Part shown: piece by piece, positions 14,486-23,225 of the stretch
Layout of the letters: every line of letters starts with the position of its first letter
Position numbering within the stretch: the stretch's first letter is position 1
Origin: RUG420 sp045642465
Lineage (GTDB): Bacteria; Bacillota; Clostridia; Oscillospirales; Acutalibacteraceae
Assembly (NCBI GenBank): GCA_045642465.1
Contig: JAZUIY010000016.1
Span: forward strand, 1 to 64,000
Length of the DNA stretch: 64,000 nucleotides
Direction of reading: 5' to 3'
Position numbers and translations under genes: made by a program
Notes under the pieces: generated by a model
Told to the model about the DNA's origin: nothing
Seen by the model: only the letters and a program-made list of their open reading frames with translations
Database searches by the model: none

Positions 14486-16417
14486 TTAAAAGGTTAAGTC
14501 CTTAAAGTAGTTCGGGGTCAGTTGATGGCTGCCCACCAGCTCCGCGCCCAGGTCAAAGGCACGGGCAATGTCATCTACATTACTGTAGGACATAACCACA
14601 GGTTTTAAGTGGCTTTCTTTACACAGTGCAGCGGTAGATTCGTTCCAGTTGTCTGTGGCCACGGAAATGTATTCTATTCCTTTTTGCTCACAATAGTCAA
14701 TGGCTCTCCTTACCCGGTCTTGCTCCTCTTCTGAGGAATCTATGGCCTTTGGCAGGTAGTAGATGACATTGAAATCCAACTTCTGTTTTCTCAGAAGCCC
14801 GTAATCTTTGGCGGTGCGGATGCAAATCCAAACGTGAATGGAGGACATCCATGGGCCGCCACGGTTTACGTGGAAGGCATCGTGTAACTGCTGGAAAAAG
14901 ACGTCCTTTTTTTCCTCTTCCGGAATGCCGATGTCCAAAATGAGGATGGCATCCGCATGGGGTGCAAACAGCAGCTTTCTGCGGAAATTGTGGAGGACAT
15001 CGTGTAAGTTGGAAGTAGGGTAGAGGCCATAACTTTTGGCCTCTTTAAAGGCTTCTCCGGAAAGCGGCGGAAGTTCACTTTGCTGTTCCGGGTCTCCCTC
15101 TGCTTCCGGTGGAAGCGGTTGACCCAAACGGCGGTACGTGTCTTCATTCCATCCGTTGACGCAGACTAGCTTGTCGTTGGCATCCAGACGGACGTCCACT
15201 TCTAAGAAGCGGAATCCGCTCTTTAGGCTGTCCTTAATACCGACTGGGGTGTTTAAGTTATTGTTGATTAAGTCCTTGCCGCCAAGTGCGGTGGAAATGA
15301 GATGGTTACGGTAGTCAAAGTCAACGTTTAAGGTCACATTACGGGCACTGACTTTTTCCCTAAAGAAACGGGAAAGGCTATCTACTAAGGCCTGCTTTTC
15401 GGTTTCCTTTAACTTGCCGGCCCCTTCCGAAATGGCGGCTTCTAAGGCAAATACCATTTCCTCTGCAGTAAGACTGCTTGGTGCCAAGAACCGTTCCGGC
15501 TTGCCAATTTTCTGGCCCCAGAAACGGATTTTTTCATTCCATACAAAGCCGACGCTAGGAACTCCTAAGCTAAAGGCAATGATGTTGGAATGCATGCGTC
15601 CGGCAATGATGCCCCGGAACCCATTGATGGTGTTTACCAATGTGGCACCGTTGGCTGGACGGGTTACCTTTTCCCCGTGGCCAATGAAGGAGAGCACCTG
15701 CTCTGCAAACTGTTCGTCTGCGGTAAGTCCGTTTGTAAACAGCTTCCAGGTGTAGCCTTTTTCTTCTAAGAGGGTAGTCACTTCTTTCCAGAACTGTAAT
15801 TGGAAGTCGGCATCTAGAGAACCGGTTCCATATTCTAAAAACAGTTCCGGGCGGGTAATGCCAAGACCAATGCACTTACGGTCTGGTTTTTCCAACCGGT
15901 TTTGATAGGTTTCCGGGCACCAGACGGCAGGATCCGGAACGGAATCCACCGGAATGGCTTTGCCGGAAAGGTAGGTATCTTGTAATGTGGAACAGTCGTC
16001 TCGGCAGGAGAAGCCTTTGACGCAAGGCAAGTTGAGGGCCCGCTGCAAGTTGATGCAACGCTCATCTTCCGGGTCATATCCTTCCACGCCTACGGAGTTA
16101 AAGAACACCGGTACATGGTGCTTTTCGGCTTCTTCCAATACCTGGATAACCGGTTCATAAAACTGTTCCTGTTTAAACTTAATGAGTCCGCCGCCGGCAA
16201 ACACAACGGCGTCGGCAAACTGCACGGACAAAGGCTCCGCAGAACCTATGTTGTAGCGGAATATTTTGGCCGTTTTCTGCTGCTCTTTCGGCAGAGCTTT
16301 TCGAAGGAGATATTCCGCGTTGTCGGCAATGACTGCATCGCCCAAATTGCGGTTTACAATTTGAACTAATAGGATTTTCCAAGGGGAAAATGCTGCTTGT
16401 TTTTTCACGGAGTTCAC
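14486..16417 (-). CDS. Polysaccharide pyruvyl transferase fused to a degenerate GDPD domain
   Basis: A 643-residue two-domain protein. Residues ~15-340 match the pyruvyl transferase family (NLGDAVIADN, VFAGGGLIKF, and GRMHSNIIAFSLGVPSVGF, typical of the C-terminal lobe). Residues ~370-643 resemble a glycerophosphodiester phosphodiesterase barrel (FLEVDVRLDANDKLVCVNGWNE, ILILDIG, and a final GAELVGSHQLTP). Both His normally used in catalysis appear replaced: the first strand reads ISTALGG instead of IAHxxGG, and HxW/HD reads NGW. The second domain may therefore bind rather than cleave. It probably acts on cell-surface glycans. There is no signal peptide. Confidence 0.72.
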   Translation of the reverse strand: MNSVKKQAAFSPWKILLVQIVNRNLGDAVIADNAEYLLRKALPKEQQKTAKIFRYNIGSAEPLSVQFADAVVFAGGGLIKFKQEQFYEPVIQVLEEAEKHHVPVFFNSVGVEGYDPEDERCINLQRALNLPCVKGFSCRDDCSTLQDTYLSGKAIPVDSVPDPAVWCPETYQNRLEKPDRKCIGLGITRPELFLEYGTGSLDADFQLQFWKEVTTLLEEKGYTWKLFTNGLTADEQFAEQVLSFIGHGEKVTRPANGATLVNTINGFRGIIAGRMHSNIIAFSLGVPSVGFVWNEKIRFWGQKIGKPERFLAPSSLTAEEMVFALEAAISEGAGKLKETEKQALVDSLSRFFREKVSARNVTLNVDFDYRNHLISTALGGKDLINNNLNTPVGIKDSLKSGFRFLEVDVRLDANDKLVCVNGWNEDTYRRLGQPLPPEAEGDPEQQSELPPLSGEAFKEAKSYGLYPTSNLHDVLHNFRRKLLFAPHADAILILDIGIPEEEKKDVFFQQLHDAFHVNRGGPWMSSIHVWICIRTAKDYGLLRKQKLDFNVIYYLPKAIDSSEEEQDRVRRAIDYCEQKGIEYISVATDNWNESTAALCKESHLKPVVMSYSNVDDIARAFDLGAELVGSHQLTPNYFKDLTF

Positions 16418-16551
16418 CTGCCTTCATCACAATGTTTTTATTATATTCGAAAAATGGCTTTTTTTGAATGATAGATAGTGAAAAAAAGCGTATTCTATGA
16501 TAAAATTTTTACCTGTATTTAGAAACTTTTCTGGAAGTAGGAGGAGCCCAA

Positions 16552-17742
16552 ATGGAATATCGTTTTTCTGACAAGATTGCCAGCCTCAAACCATCGGCCG
16601 TTCGTGAAATATTAAAATCTACTGCAGATCCGGAAGTCATTTCCTTTGCTGCCGGTAACCCGGCACCGGATGCATTCCCGGTAGATGCTGTGAAACAGAT
16701 TTCTCAGGAAATCTTTGGAGAAGACCCAATTTTGGCATTGCAGTATGGTGTTACCGAAGGTTATGGCCCACTGGTAACCGCTTTGACGGACTTGTTGAAA
16801 AAACGCTTGCAGATTGGCAAGGAAATGGATGCTCTGATTGTTACCAGCGGCGCCACCCAGGTTATGGAATTGGTGACCAAGGTGCTCTGTAACGAAGGGG
16901 ATGTCATTGCCTGTGAAAACCCATCCTTCATTGGTTCCTTAAACTGCTTCCGTTCTTATGGTGCCCGCTTGGCCGGGGTTCCTGTAGAAGCCGATGGCAT
17001 TGACATTGGCGCTTTGGAAGAATTGCTGAAAAAGGAACCGGATATTAAATTCCTCTACACCATTCCAAACTTCCAGAACCCTACCGGCGTAACCATGTCT
17101 TGGGAAAAGCGTCAGGCACTCTATGAACTGGCTTGCAAATATAACTTCATTATTTTGGAAGATAACCCATATGGAGACCTCCGCGCCTATGGCGAGGAAA
17201 TTCCAGCCATTAAGACCCTGGATACCGAAGGCCGTGTCATTTATGCCGGTACCTTCTCTAAGGTGATTTCCCCGGGTATCCGTGTCGGCTATGTATTAGG
17301 CCCGGCTCCAATTGTGGCAAAGATGACTGTCGGCAAGCAGACCGAAGACGTTCACACCGCCATGTGGAACCAACTGATTGTATATAAGTGGCTGAAAAAT
17401 TATGACTACGAAGAACATGTTCTCCGGATGCATGATATCTACAGAAAAAAGTTAGATTTAATGTGCAATATGATTGATTCCGAACTGGGCGATGTTGTAG
17501 AATACGTAAAGCCAGACGGAGGCATGTTTGTTTGGTGCAAACTGAAAGACTCCATTGATATGTTTGAATTCTGCCGTAAGGCAGTAGAAAAGAAGGTTGC
17601 TGTGGTTCCGGGAAATGCCTTCCTGCCAAATGAAACCGACGTAACCAACTGCTTCCGCTTAAACTTCTCTACCCCTTCTGATGAAAACATTGTAAAGGGC
17701 ATGAAACTCCTTGGCGAAGTCGCTAAGGAAATGAACCAATAA
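16552..17742 (+). CDS. PLP-dependent aminotransferase, 2-aminoadipate/MocR type
   Basis: A 396-residue aminotransferase of the LysN/MocR-like branch. It shows ISFAAGNPAPDAFP, QYGVTEGYGPL, IPNFQNPTGVTMS, the cofactor Asp in EDNPYGDLR and the lysine in AGTFSKVISPGIRVGY. It has no N-terminal GntR DNA-binding domain, so it is an enzyme rather than a MocR regulator. Substrates of relatives include 2-aminoadipate, aromatic and branched-chain amino acids. AGTAGGAGG precedes the ATG. trpS follows 22 bases later, so the two are probably co-transcribed. Confidence 0.88.
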   Translation: MEYRFSDKIASLKPSAVREILKSTADPEVISFAAGNPAPDAFPVDAVKQISQEIFGEDPILALQYGVTEGYGPLVTALTDLLKKRLQIGKEMDALIVTSGATQVMELVTKVLCNEGDVIACENPSFIGSLNCFRSYGARLAGVPVEADGIDIGALEELLKKEPDIKFLYTIPNFQNPTGVTMSWEKRQALYELACKYNFIILEDNPYGDLRAYGEEIPAIKTLDTEGRVIYAGTFSKVISPGIRVGYVLGPAPIVAKMTVGKQTEDVHTAMWNQLIVYKWLKNYDYEEHVLRMHDIYRKKLDLMCNMIDSELGDVVEYVKPDGGMFVWCKLKDSIDMFEFCRKAVEKKVAVVPGNAFLPNETDVTNCFRLNFSTPSDENIVKGMKLLGEVAKEMNQ

Positions 17743-17764
17743 CTTTCCGAAAGGACAGATATAA

Positions 17765-18784
17765 ATGGAAAACAATGTAAAACAGGAACCGCAGAAGCGC
17801 GTTCTGAGTATGATTCAGCCAAGCGGTCTCCCAACCTTGGGCAACTATCTTGGTGCATTAAAGAACTGGGCTGACGTGGCAGAAAACTACGAATGCGCAT
17901 TTGCCGTAGCTGACCTCCACGCCATTACCGTACGTCAGGATCCAACCAAGTTTAAAAAGCAGGTTATGGAAATGTATGCACTGCTGCTTGCTTTGGGCCT
18001 GAACCCGGAAAAGAACATTATTTTTGTTCAGAGCCAGAACCCGAACCATGCTCAGCTGGCTTGGCTTTTAAATTGTTACACCCAGTTCGGGGAAATGTCC
18101 CGTATGACCCAGTTTAAAGATAAGTCTCAGCAGCACGCAGACAACGTAAACGTTGGTCTCTTTGCGTATCCTGTTTTAATGGCAGCTGACATTTTGCTTT
18201 ACCAGGCAAACTATGTTCCGGTTGGTGCCGACCAGAAGCAGCACCTGGAAATTGCCAGAGACATTGCTAACCGTTTCAACGGGGTTTACGGTGACACCTT
18301 CACCGTGCCGGAACCACTGATTATGGATACCGGTGCTCGCATTATGTCCCTTCAGGACCCAACCAAGAAGATGAGTAAGTCTGACCCGAATCCAAAGGGC
18401 TACGTTACGGTATTTGATACACCAGATGTCATTGCCAAGAGAATCAAGTCTGCTGTCACTGACTCCGAAGCCTGTGTCCGCTATGCCGAAGGCAAGGACG
18501 GCGTCAACAACCTGATGTCCATTTATTCCTGCTGCACCGGCAAGAACAACGAAGAAATTGAAGCTGAATTTGCCGGCAAGGGCTATGGTGACTTCAAGTC
18601 CGCTGTAGCAGATGCTGTCATTGAAACCCTGGCTCCAATTCAGGCTGAATATAACCGCTTAATTACCGATAGAGCTTATCTGGAATCCTGCATGAAGGAT
18701 GGCGCACAGAAGGCCACTTGGGCTTCCCAGCGTACCCTGGAAAAGACCATGAAGAAGATTGGCTTCTATCAGTTTAAGAAATAA
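17765..18784 (+). CDS. trpS: Tryptophanyl-tRNA synthetase
   Basis: A 339-residue class I aminoacyl-tRNA synthetase of normal TrpRS length. The ATP-binding HIGH equivalent is in PSGLPTLGNYLGAL and the KMSKS loop is KKMSKSDPN. GADQKQHLEIARDIA is the tryptophan-pocket signature. It charges tRNA-Trp in the cytoplasm. It follows the aminotransferase closely, and no T-box leader is seen. The following message region carries the mgtE leader peptide. Confidence 0.96.
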   Translation: MENNVKQEPQKRVLSMIQPSGLPTLGNYLGALKNWADVAENYECAFAVADLHAITVRQDPTKFKKQVMEMYALLLALGLNPEKNIIFVQSQNPNHAQLAWLLNCYTQFGEMSRMTQFKDKSQQHADNVNVGLFAYPVLMAADILLYQANYVPVGADQKQHLEIARDIANRFNGVYGDTFTVPEPLIMDTGARIMSLQDPTKKMSKSDPNPKGYVTVFDTPDVIAKRIKSAVTDSEACVRYAEGKDGVNNLMSIYSCCTGKNNEEIEAEFAGKGYGDFKSAVADAVIETLAPIQAEYNRLITDRAYLESCMKDGAQKATWASQRTLEKTMKKIGFYQFKK

Positions 18785-18842
18785 GAAAAGAACCAAGTAA
18801 AACCAAAGTTTAAAACACAAAAATGCAAGGAGGTGGAACGCA

Positions 18843-18929
18843 ATGAATAGCGGCGAAAAACCCCGAAGTAACAACTGCTTCAAATTAGATAACTGCATGC
18901 AGGCGTGCCACCTTGACGAATGGGCTTAA
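18843..18929 (+). CDS. Leader peptide upstream of mgtE, 28 residues
   Basis: An excellent ribosome binding site (AAGGAGGTGG, 9 bases before the ATG) drives a short frame beginning MNSGEKPRSNNCFKL and ending LDEWA. It has three Cys and no transmembrane segment. Its 3' half overlaps RNA segments that can form alternative stems with the mgtE translation start. It is therefore probably a regulatory leader peptide whose translation controls mgtE. No homologue is known to me. Confidence 0.6.
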   Translation: MNSGEKPRSNNCFKLDNCMQACHLDEWA

Positions 18930-18992
18930 AGTTTAAGCCTATTCGCCTTTGCGGCCTTTTGTCCTGCATGCCGGGACAGGAGGTCTTTTTTT
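18895..18992 (+). promoter_or_regulatory. Attenuator controlling mgtE
   Basis: Stem A (18917-18945, CGAATGGGCTT / AAGCCTATTCG) covers the leader stop codon. Stem B (18954-18985, GGCCTTTTGTCC / GGGACAGGAGGTC then seven T) looks like a terminator and buries the mgtE ribosome binding site AGGAGG (18978-18983). GCATGCAGG (18895-18903) in the leader frame is exactly complementary to CCTGCATGC (18963-18971), giving an anti-B pairing. The classic M-box sequence was not found. Mg2+ as the signal is inferred from the downstream gene. Confidence 0.6.
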
Positions 18993-20348
18993 ATGGATGA
19001 AAAGAATTTTGGCGAATTGTTTGCACTGCTTGCTGCCGGAAATTATTCCGGCCTGCGCAAAGAATTGGCAGAACGAAACGAAGTCGACATTGCAGACTTT
19101 ATGGGGGAATTGGAACAGGAACAGTTAATTAAAGTGTTCCGCGTCCTCCCAAAAGATATTTCCGCAGAGGTTTTCACCTACATGGAAACCGAACTGCAGC
19201 AAGCCGTTATTGAGAAAATTACGGACCGGGAAGTTGGCCACTTGTTTGACGACATGTTCTTGGACGACGTAGTTGACCTTTTGGAAGAAGTGCCGGCCAA
19301 CATGGTTACCCGTATTTTAAAATTGGCTCCGCCGGAAATGCGGAAAACCATCAATACCTATTTGAATTACCCGGAAGATTCTGCCGGCAGCATCATGACC
19401 AACGAAATGATTGCCCTCCACGACAGTTTGACCGTTGGAACCGCCATAGATCAAATCCGCAGCACCGGGAAAGACAAGGTTTCCATTTATACCGTTTATG
19501 TCATTGACAGCAAGCGTCATTTAAAGGGCACCCTGGAATTGGCTGACCTAATTTACAATGAGCGTGACGTCCTCATTTCTGACATCATGGATGACGAGGA
19601 GCAGCTGCTTTACGTCAACACCTTGGATGACCAGGAAGATGTAGCCGAAATGGTAAGTAAATACGACTTATTGGCCGTTCCTGTTTTGGACAAGGAACAG
19701 CGCCTGGTTGGTATTGTTACCGTCGATGACGTAGTAGACATCATGGAAGAAGAGGCCACCGAAGACATTGAAAAGATGGCCGCTATTACACCAACGGAAA
19801 AGCCATACCTGAAAACCGGGGTGTTTGCCACTTACAAATCCCGAATTCCATGGCTGCTGTTGCTCATGATTTCCGCCACCTTTACCGGCGCCATCATTAC
19901 CAAGTTTGAAGACGCACTGGCCGTTTGTGTGGTACTGACCGCCTACATTCCAATGCTGATGGACACCGGCGGGAACGCAGGTTCACAGGCCAGCGTATCT
20001 GTCATTCGTGCCCTTTCTCTGGGCGATGTAGCTTTCTCCCAAATCCTAAGGGTTATCTGGAAGGAAATCCGCGTAGCCGTTTTGGTAGGCCTTACTTTGG
20101 CCATTGCCAATTTTGCAAAGTTGATGATTTTTGACCACGTGGCAATGACCGTTGCTTTGGTGGTTTGCCTGACCTTGGTGGTTGTAGTTGCAGCCGCAAA
20201 GATGGTGGGCTGTATTTTGCCAATGCTGGCCGACAAAATCGGCTTTGACCCGGCGGTTATGGCATCTCCGTTTATTACCACTTTGGTAGACGCCATTTCT
20301 TTGCTGACTTACTTTAAGCTGGCCACCATGCTTTTGCATATTGGGTAA
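18993..20348 (+). CDS. mgtE: Magnesium transporter MgtE
   Basis: A 451-residue MgtE-family channel. Order: N-terminal helical domain (~1-125, VDIADFMGELEQEQLIKVFR), two CBS domains (~130-255, with PEDSAGSIMTNE and LVGIVTVDDVVDIMEEEATEDIEKM), and five transmembrane helices from residue ~280 carrying the pore motif TGGNAGSQAS. It is a Mg2+ uptake channel gated by Mg2+ binding to its cytosolic domains. The start follows AGGAGG by 9 bases, immediately after a seven-T run that belongs to the leader attenuator. Confidence 0.95.
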   Translation: MDEKNFGELFALLAAGNYSGLRKELAERNEVDIADFMGELEQEQLIKVFRVLPKDISAEVFTYMETELQQAVIEKITDREVGHLFDDMFLDDVVDLLEEVPANMVTRILKLAPPEMRKTINTYLNYPEDSAGSIMTNEMIALHDSLTVGTAIDQIRSTGKDKVSIYTVYVIDSKRHLKGTLELADLIYNERDVLISDIMDDEEQLLYVNTLDDQEDVAEMVSKYDLLAVPVLDKEQRLVGIVTVDDVVDIMEEEATEDIEKMAAITPTEKPYLKTGVFATYKSRIPWLLLLMISATFTGAIITKFEDALAVCVVLTAYIPMLMDTGGNAGSQASVSVIRALSLGDVAFSQILRVIWKEIRVAVLVGLTLAIANFAKLMIFDHVAMTVALVVCLTLVVVVAAAKMVGCILPMLADKIGFDPAVMASPFITTLVDAISLLTYFKLATMLLHIG

Positions 20349-20367
20349 AAATAATATGAATACAATT

Positions 20368-20408
20368 TAGTCCGCTAGTGTGGTAACATAGTAGCGGACT
20401 ATATTTTT
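20368..20408 (+). terminator. Terminator after mgtE
   Basis: TAGTCCGCTA pairs with TAGCGGACTA across a 14-base loop, followed by a T run. Confidence 0.85.
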
Positions 20409-20426
20409 TGAAAAGGAGACCGTGTA

Positions 20427-21212
20427 ATGAAAAGAATTCTTTCTTTGGTTTGCGCATTGACCCTTCTGTTATCTCTTGTTGTCATGACCGGGTGTGGCAA
20501 CAACAACAGTTCCGATTTGGAATATGTAAAGGAAAAGGGAACCCTGATTGTAGGGGTAACCGATTTTGAACCAATGGACTATAAAGACGGAACCAAGTGG
20601 ATTGGCTTTGATGCCGACTTGGCAACTGCCTTTGCCAAGAGCCTTGGTGTTAATGTTGAATTCGTTGAAATTGACTGGGACAACAAAGTGATGGAACTGA
20701 ATTCCGGTACCATTGACTGTGTTTGGAACGGTATGACTTTGACTCCGGAAGTAACTTCTTCCATGTCTTGCTCTGACCCTTATTGCAACAATGCACAGGT
20801 TGTTGTTGTGAATAAGGATGTAGCAGACAAATATCAGACGGTTGACGCTTGTAAGGCCCTCAACTTTGCTGTAGAAGCAGGTTCTGCCGGTGAAGCAGAA
20901 GCCACCAATGCAGGCTTCAGCATTACGCCGGTAAAAGACCAGGCTTCCGCTGTTATGGAAGTTGCTGCCGGCACTTGTGACGCCGCTGTCATTGACTCCC
21001 TTATGGCATCTGCCATGGTAGGGGAAGGTACCGGTTACAGCCAGTTGACTTACACTGTTTCTCTCAATGCAGAAGAATATGGCGTTGGATTCCGTCAGGG
21101 ATCTGACTTGACCGCTCAGTTAAATGAGTTCTTTAAGGCTGCTTATGCAGACGGAACCATTTTGAAGATTGCTGAAACCTATAAAGTACAGGCTGCTTTA
21201 ATTCAAAAGTAA
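20427..21212 (+). CDS. Polar amino acid ABC transporter, substrate-binding lipoprotein
   Basis: A 261-residue family 3 solute-binding protein. Signal peptide with lipobox VMTGC (lipidated Cys23), then GTLIVGVTDFEPMDYKD and GFDADLATAFAKSLG, the standard opening of the amino acid-binding fold. It captures a polar amino acid (cystine, glutamine or similar) outside the membrane. First gene of a three-gene importer operon with permease and ATPase. Confidence 0.93.
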   Translation: MKRILSLVCALTLLLSLVVMTGCGNNNSSDLEYVKEKGTLIVGVTDFEPMDYKDGTKWIGFDADLATAFAKSLGVNVEFVEIDWDNKVMELNSGTIDCVWNGMTLTPEVTSSMSCSDPYCNNAQVVVVNKDVADKYQTVDACKALNFAVEAGSAGEAEATNAGFSITPVKDQASAVMEVAAGTCDAAVIDSLMASAMVGEGTGYSQLTYTVSLNAEEYGVGFRQGSDLTAQLNEFFKAAYADGTILKIAETYKVQAALIQK

Positions 21213-21227
21213 GAAGAGGAAATTCGT

Positions 21228-21911
21228 ATGTCTTTTGCTCAACAGCTGCCAATTGTTATCAGTTCTCTGAACGTTGGCTTTTTACAAACGCTGAAGCTGT
21301 TTATTGTCACCTTGCTGGGGGCTCTGCCGTTGGGGCTCATTATTTCTTTGGGCTCTACCAGTAAGTTTAAGCCGTTGCAACTCTTAACTCGTTTTGTGGT
21401 TTGGGTTGTCCGCGGTACCCCGTTGATGATTCAGTTGCTGATTATCTATTTCTTCCCGGGCTTGGTACTTCATAATCCGGTCTGGGGCGGCGGGGAAGCC
21501 GGCCGTTTCCTGGCAGCATCCGTGGCATTTATCATTAACTATTCTTGTTACTTCTCAGAAATCTACCGTGGCGGCATTCAAAGCATTCCGGTAGGCCAGA
21601 CCGAAGCCGGTTTGGTTCTGGGCATGACCAAGAGCCAGATTTTCTTCAAGGTAAAACTGTTGCAGATGGTAAAGCGGATTGTGCCGCCAATGTCCAATGA
21701 AATTATTACCTTGGTAAAAGATACCTCCTTGGCACGTATCATTGCGCTGCAGGAAGTCATTTGGGCAGGCCAGGCCTTCATGAAGGGTTCTAACGGCATT
21801 TCCGGTGCCATTTGGCCACTCTTCTTTACCGCAGTTTATTACTTGGTATTTACCGGTGTCCTTACCTTCTTGCTGGGCAAGTTGGAAAAGAAACTGGAAT
21901 TCTTTAAGTAA
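21228..21911 (+). CDS. Polar amino acid ABC transporter, permease
   Basis: A 227-residue HisM/GlnP-type permease. RGTPLMIQLLIIYFF and the EAA loop (GQTEAGLVLGMTKSQIFFKVKLLQ) that docks to the ATPase are clear. It probably works as a homodimer, since only one permease gene is present. It lies 15 bases after the binding protein and 12 before the ATPase. Confidence 0.93.
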   Translation: MSFAQQLPIVISSLNVGFLQTLKLFIVTLLGALPLGLIISLGSTSKFKPLQLLTRFVVWVVRGTPLMIQLLIIYFFPGLVLHNPVWGGGEAGRFLAASVAFIINYSCYFSEIYRGGIQSIPVGQTEAGLVLGMTKSQIFFKVKLLQMVKRIVPPMSNEIITLVKDTSLARIIALQEVIWAGQAFMKGSNGISGAIWPLFFTAVYYLVFTGVLTFLLGKLEKKLEFFK

Positions 21912-21923
21912 GGAGGGGAATCC

Positions 21924-22709
21924 ATGGCTATTTTAAATGTAGAAAACCTGGAAAAGCACTTTGGTGAAAAACAGGTTTTATCCGACATCAACTTCCAATT
22001 GGAAGAAGGCAAAGCCTTGGCTATTATCGGCTCCTCCGGATCCGGTAAGTCCACCTTGCTTCGCTGTCTCAATTTCCTGGAAACCCCAACCGGCGGGAAA
22101 ATCTACGTCAAAGATGACTGCATTTTTGATGCAGACAGTACCGCAAAAGAAACGGATGCCGACTTACGGAACAAGCGTCTGCATTTCGGCTTGGTGTTCC
22201 AAAACTTTAACCTGTTCCCACAGTACACTGCTTTGGAAAACGTTATGCTTGCCAGCCAGTTACTGGCCAAGGAACGGGACGATTACAAAGAAAACAAGAA
22301 ACAGATTTTGGCGGATATTGAAAAAGAAGCCAAAGAACTGCTGGCAAAAATGAGCCTTTCTGACCGGGAAGATTATTACCCACATATGCTTTCCGGCGGA
22401 CAACAGCAGCGTGTTGGTATTGCAAGAGCGTTGGCCCTTCATCCTGACATTCTCTGCTTTGACGAACCGACTTCTGCCTTGGACCCGGAATTGACCGGAG
22501 AAGTGCTGAAGGTTATTCGTGAACTGGCAGAACAGGATGTGACCATGGTCATTGTTACCCACGAAATGAACTTTGCCAAAGATGTAGCCGATACCATCCT
22601 CTTTATGGATAAGGGCTACATTGTTGAGCAAGGGCCGGCGAAGGAACTCTTTGAAAACCCGCAGACAGAACGTCTGAAAGCGTTCTTGTCCAGCATGGGT
22701 GCCAAATAA
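21924..22709 (+). CDS. Polar amino acid ABC transporter, ATP-binding protein
   Basis: A 261-residue ABC ATPase of the GlnQ type. Walker A is GSSGSGKST, the signature LSGGQQQRVGIARAL, Walker B DILCFDEPTSALD, and the switch His lies in VTHEM. It energises the permease. An insert between Walker A and signature (LLAKERDDYKENKKQIL) is slightly longer than usual. Confidence 0.95.
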   Translation: MAILNVENLEKHFGEKQVLSDINFQLEEGKALAIIGSSGSGKSTLLRCLNFLETPTGGKIYVKDDCIFDADSTAKETDADLRNKRLHFGLVFQNFNLFPQYTALENVMLASQLLAKERDDYKENKKQILADIEKEAKELLAKMSLSDREDYYPHMLSGGQQQRVGIARALALHPDILCFDEPTSALDPELTGEVLKVIRELAEQDVTMVIVTHEMNFAKDVADTILFMDKGYIVEQGPAKELFENPQTERLKAFLSSMGAK

Positions 22710-22716
22710 GAAAAAA

Positions 22717-22750
22717 GAAGAAGGAATGGCCTAGGCCATTCCTTCTTTTT
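22717..22750. terminator. Bidirectional terminator
   Basis: AAGAAGGAATGGCC-TA-GGCCATTCCTTCTT, nearly perfect symmetry, between the ABC operon and the convergent ImmA gene. Confidence 0.9.
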
Positions 22751-22751
22751 G

Positions 22752-23225
22752 TTATGGGACCGCAAAGCCCTCGTCTGCCAACTTCAAAAGAACCAGTTCT
22801 TTTGGTACTTGCAGCGCCGCTGCCATGTGGTCCAAATCCGGCCCTTGCTCTTTGAGAACGGCCTGAAACGCGGCATCCGGCAAAAGCAGGTGGGCCGCAA
22901 ACAGATTGGCCTCTGCTTCGGACTTGGAATGGACCCGGTACAGCTCGTACTGGCTTAAAACATGACAGGTGGCAAGGTCGTGATGAAGAATGTGGTGCCC
23001 CAGTTCGTGGGCACAAACAATTTTCGCTTCTTGGTCAGAAAGCTGCAAGTTCAGTACCACAAAGGGGATTTGGTTCACTAAGAAGTACATCCCCTTGAGG
23101 GAACCCAAGTCATAAAACCGTGTCTCTACGCCAATTTCTTTGCATATTTGGAAAGGGTTGGGCAGGGAACCCGAAGAAAGGGCATAAGTGTAAAGGCGTT
23201 GCGCTTTACACTTAATATAATTCAT
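22752..23225 (-). CDS. ImmA/IrrE-type zinc metallopeptidase
   Basis: A 157-residue protein with the gluzincin motif HELGHH (residues 73-78) and a downstream Glu in SEAEANLFAAHLLLP that completes the zinc site. The family cleaves paired XRE repressors or controls stress regulons. ATG 23225 overlaps the end of the XRE gene by 14 bases; an upstream in-frame ATG would bury it in that gene. Pairing with the XRE gene supports a protease/repressor module. Phage and ICE immunity pairs look like this, but no element surrounds it. Confidence 0.85.
   Translation of the reverse strand: MNYIKCKAQRLYTYALSSGSLPNPFQICKEIGVETRFYDLGSLKGMYFLVNQIPFVVLNLQLSDQEAKIVCAHELGHHILHHDLATCHVLSQYELYRVHSKSEAEANLFAAHLLLPDAAFQAVLKEQGPDLDHMAAALQVPKELVLLKLADEGFAVP

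Noticed and set aside
18785..18992. M-box (ykoK) magnesium riboswitch before mgtE
   Set aside because: The conserved M-box core segments were not seen; a leader frame with alternative stems explains the region better.
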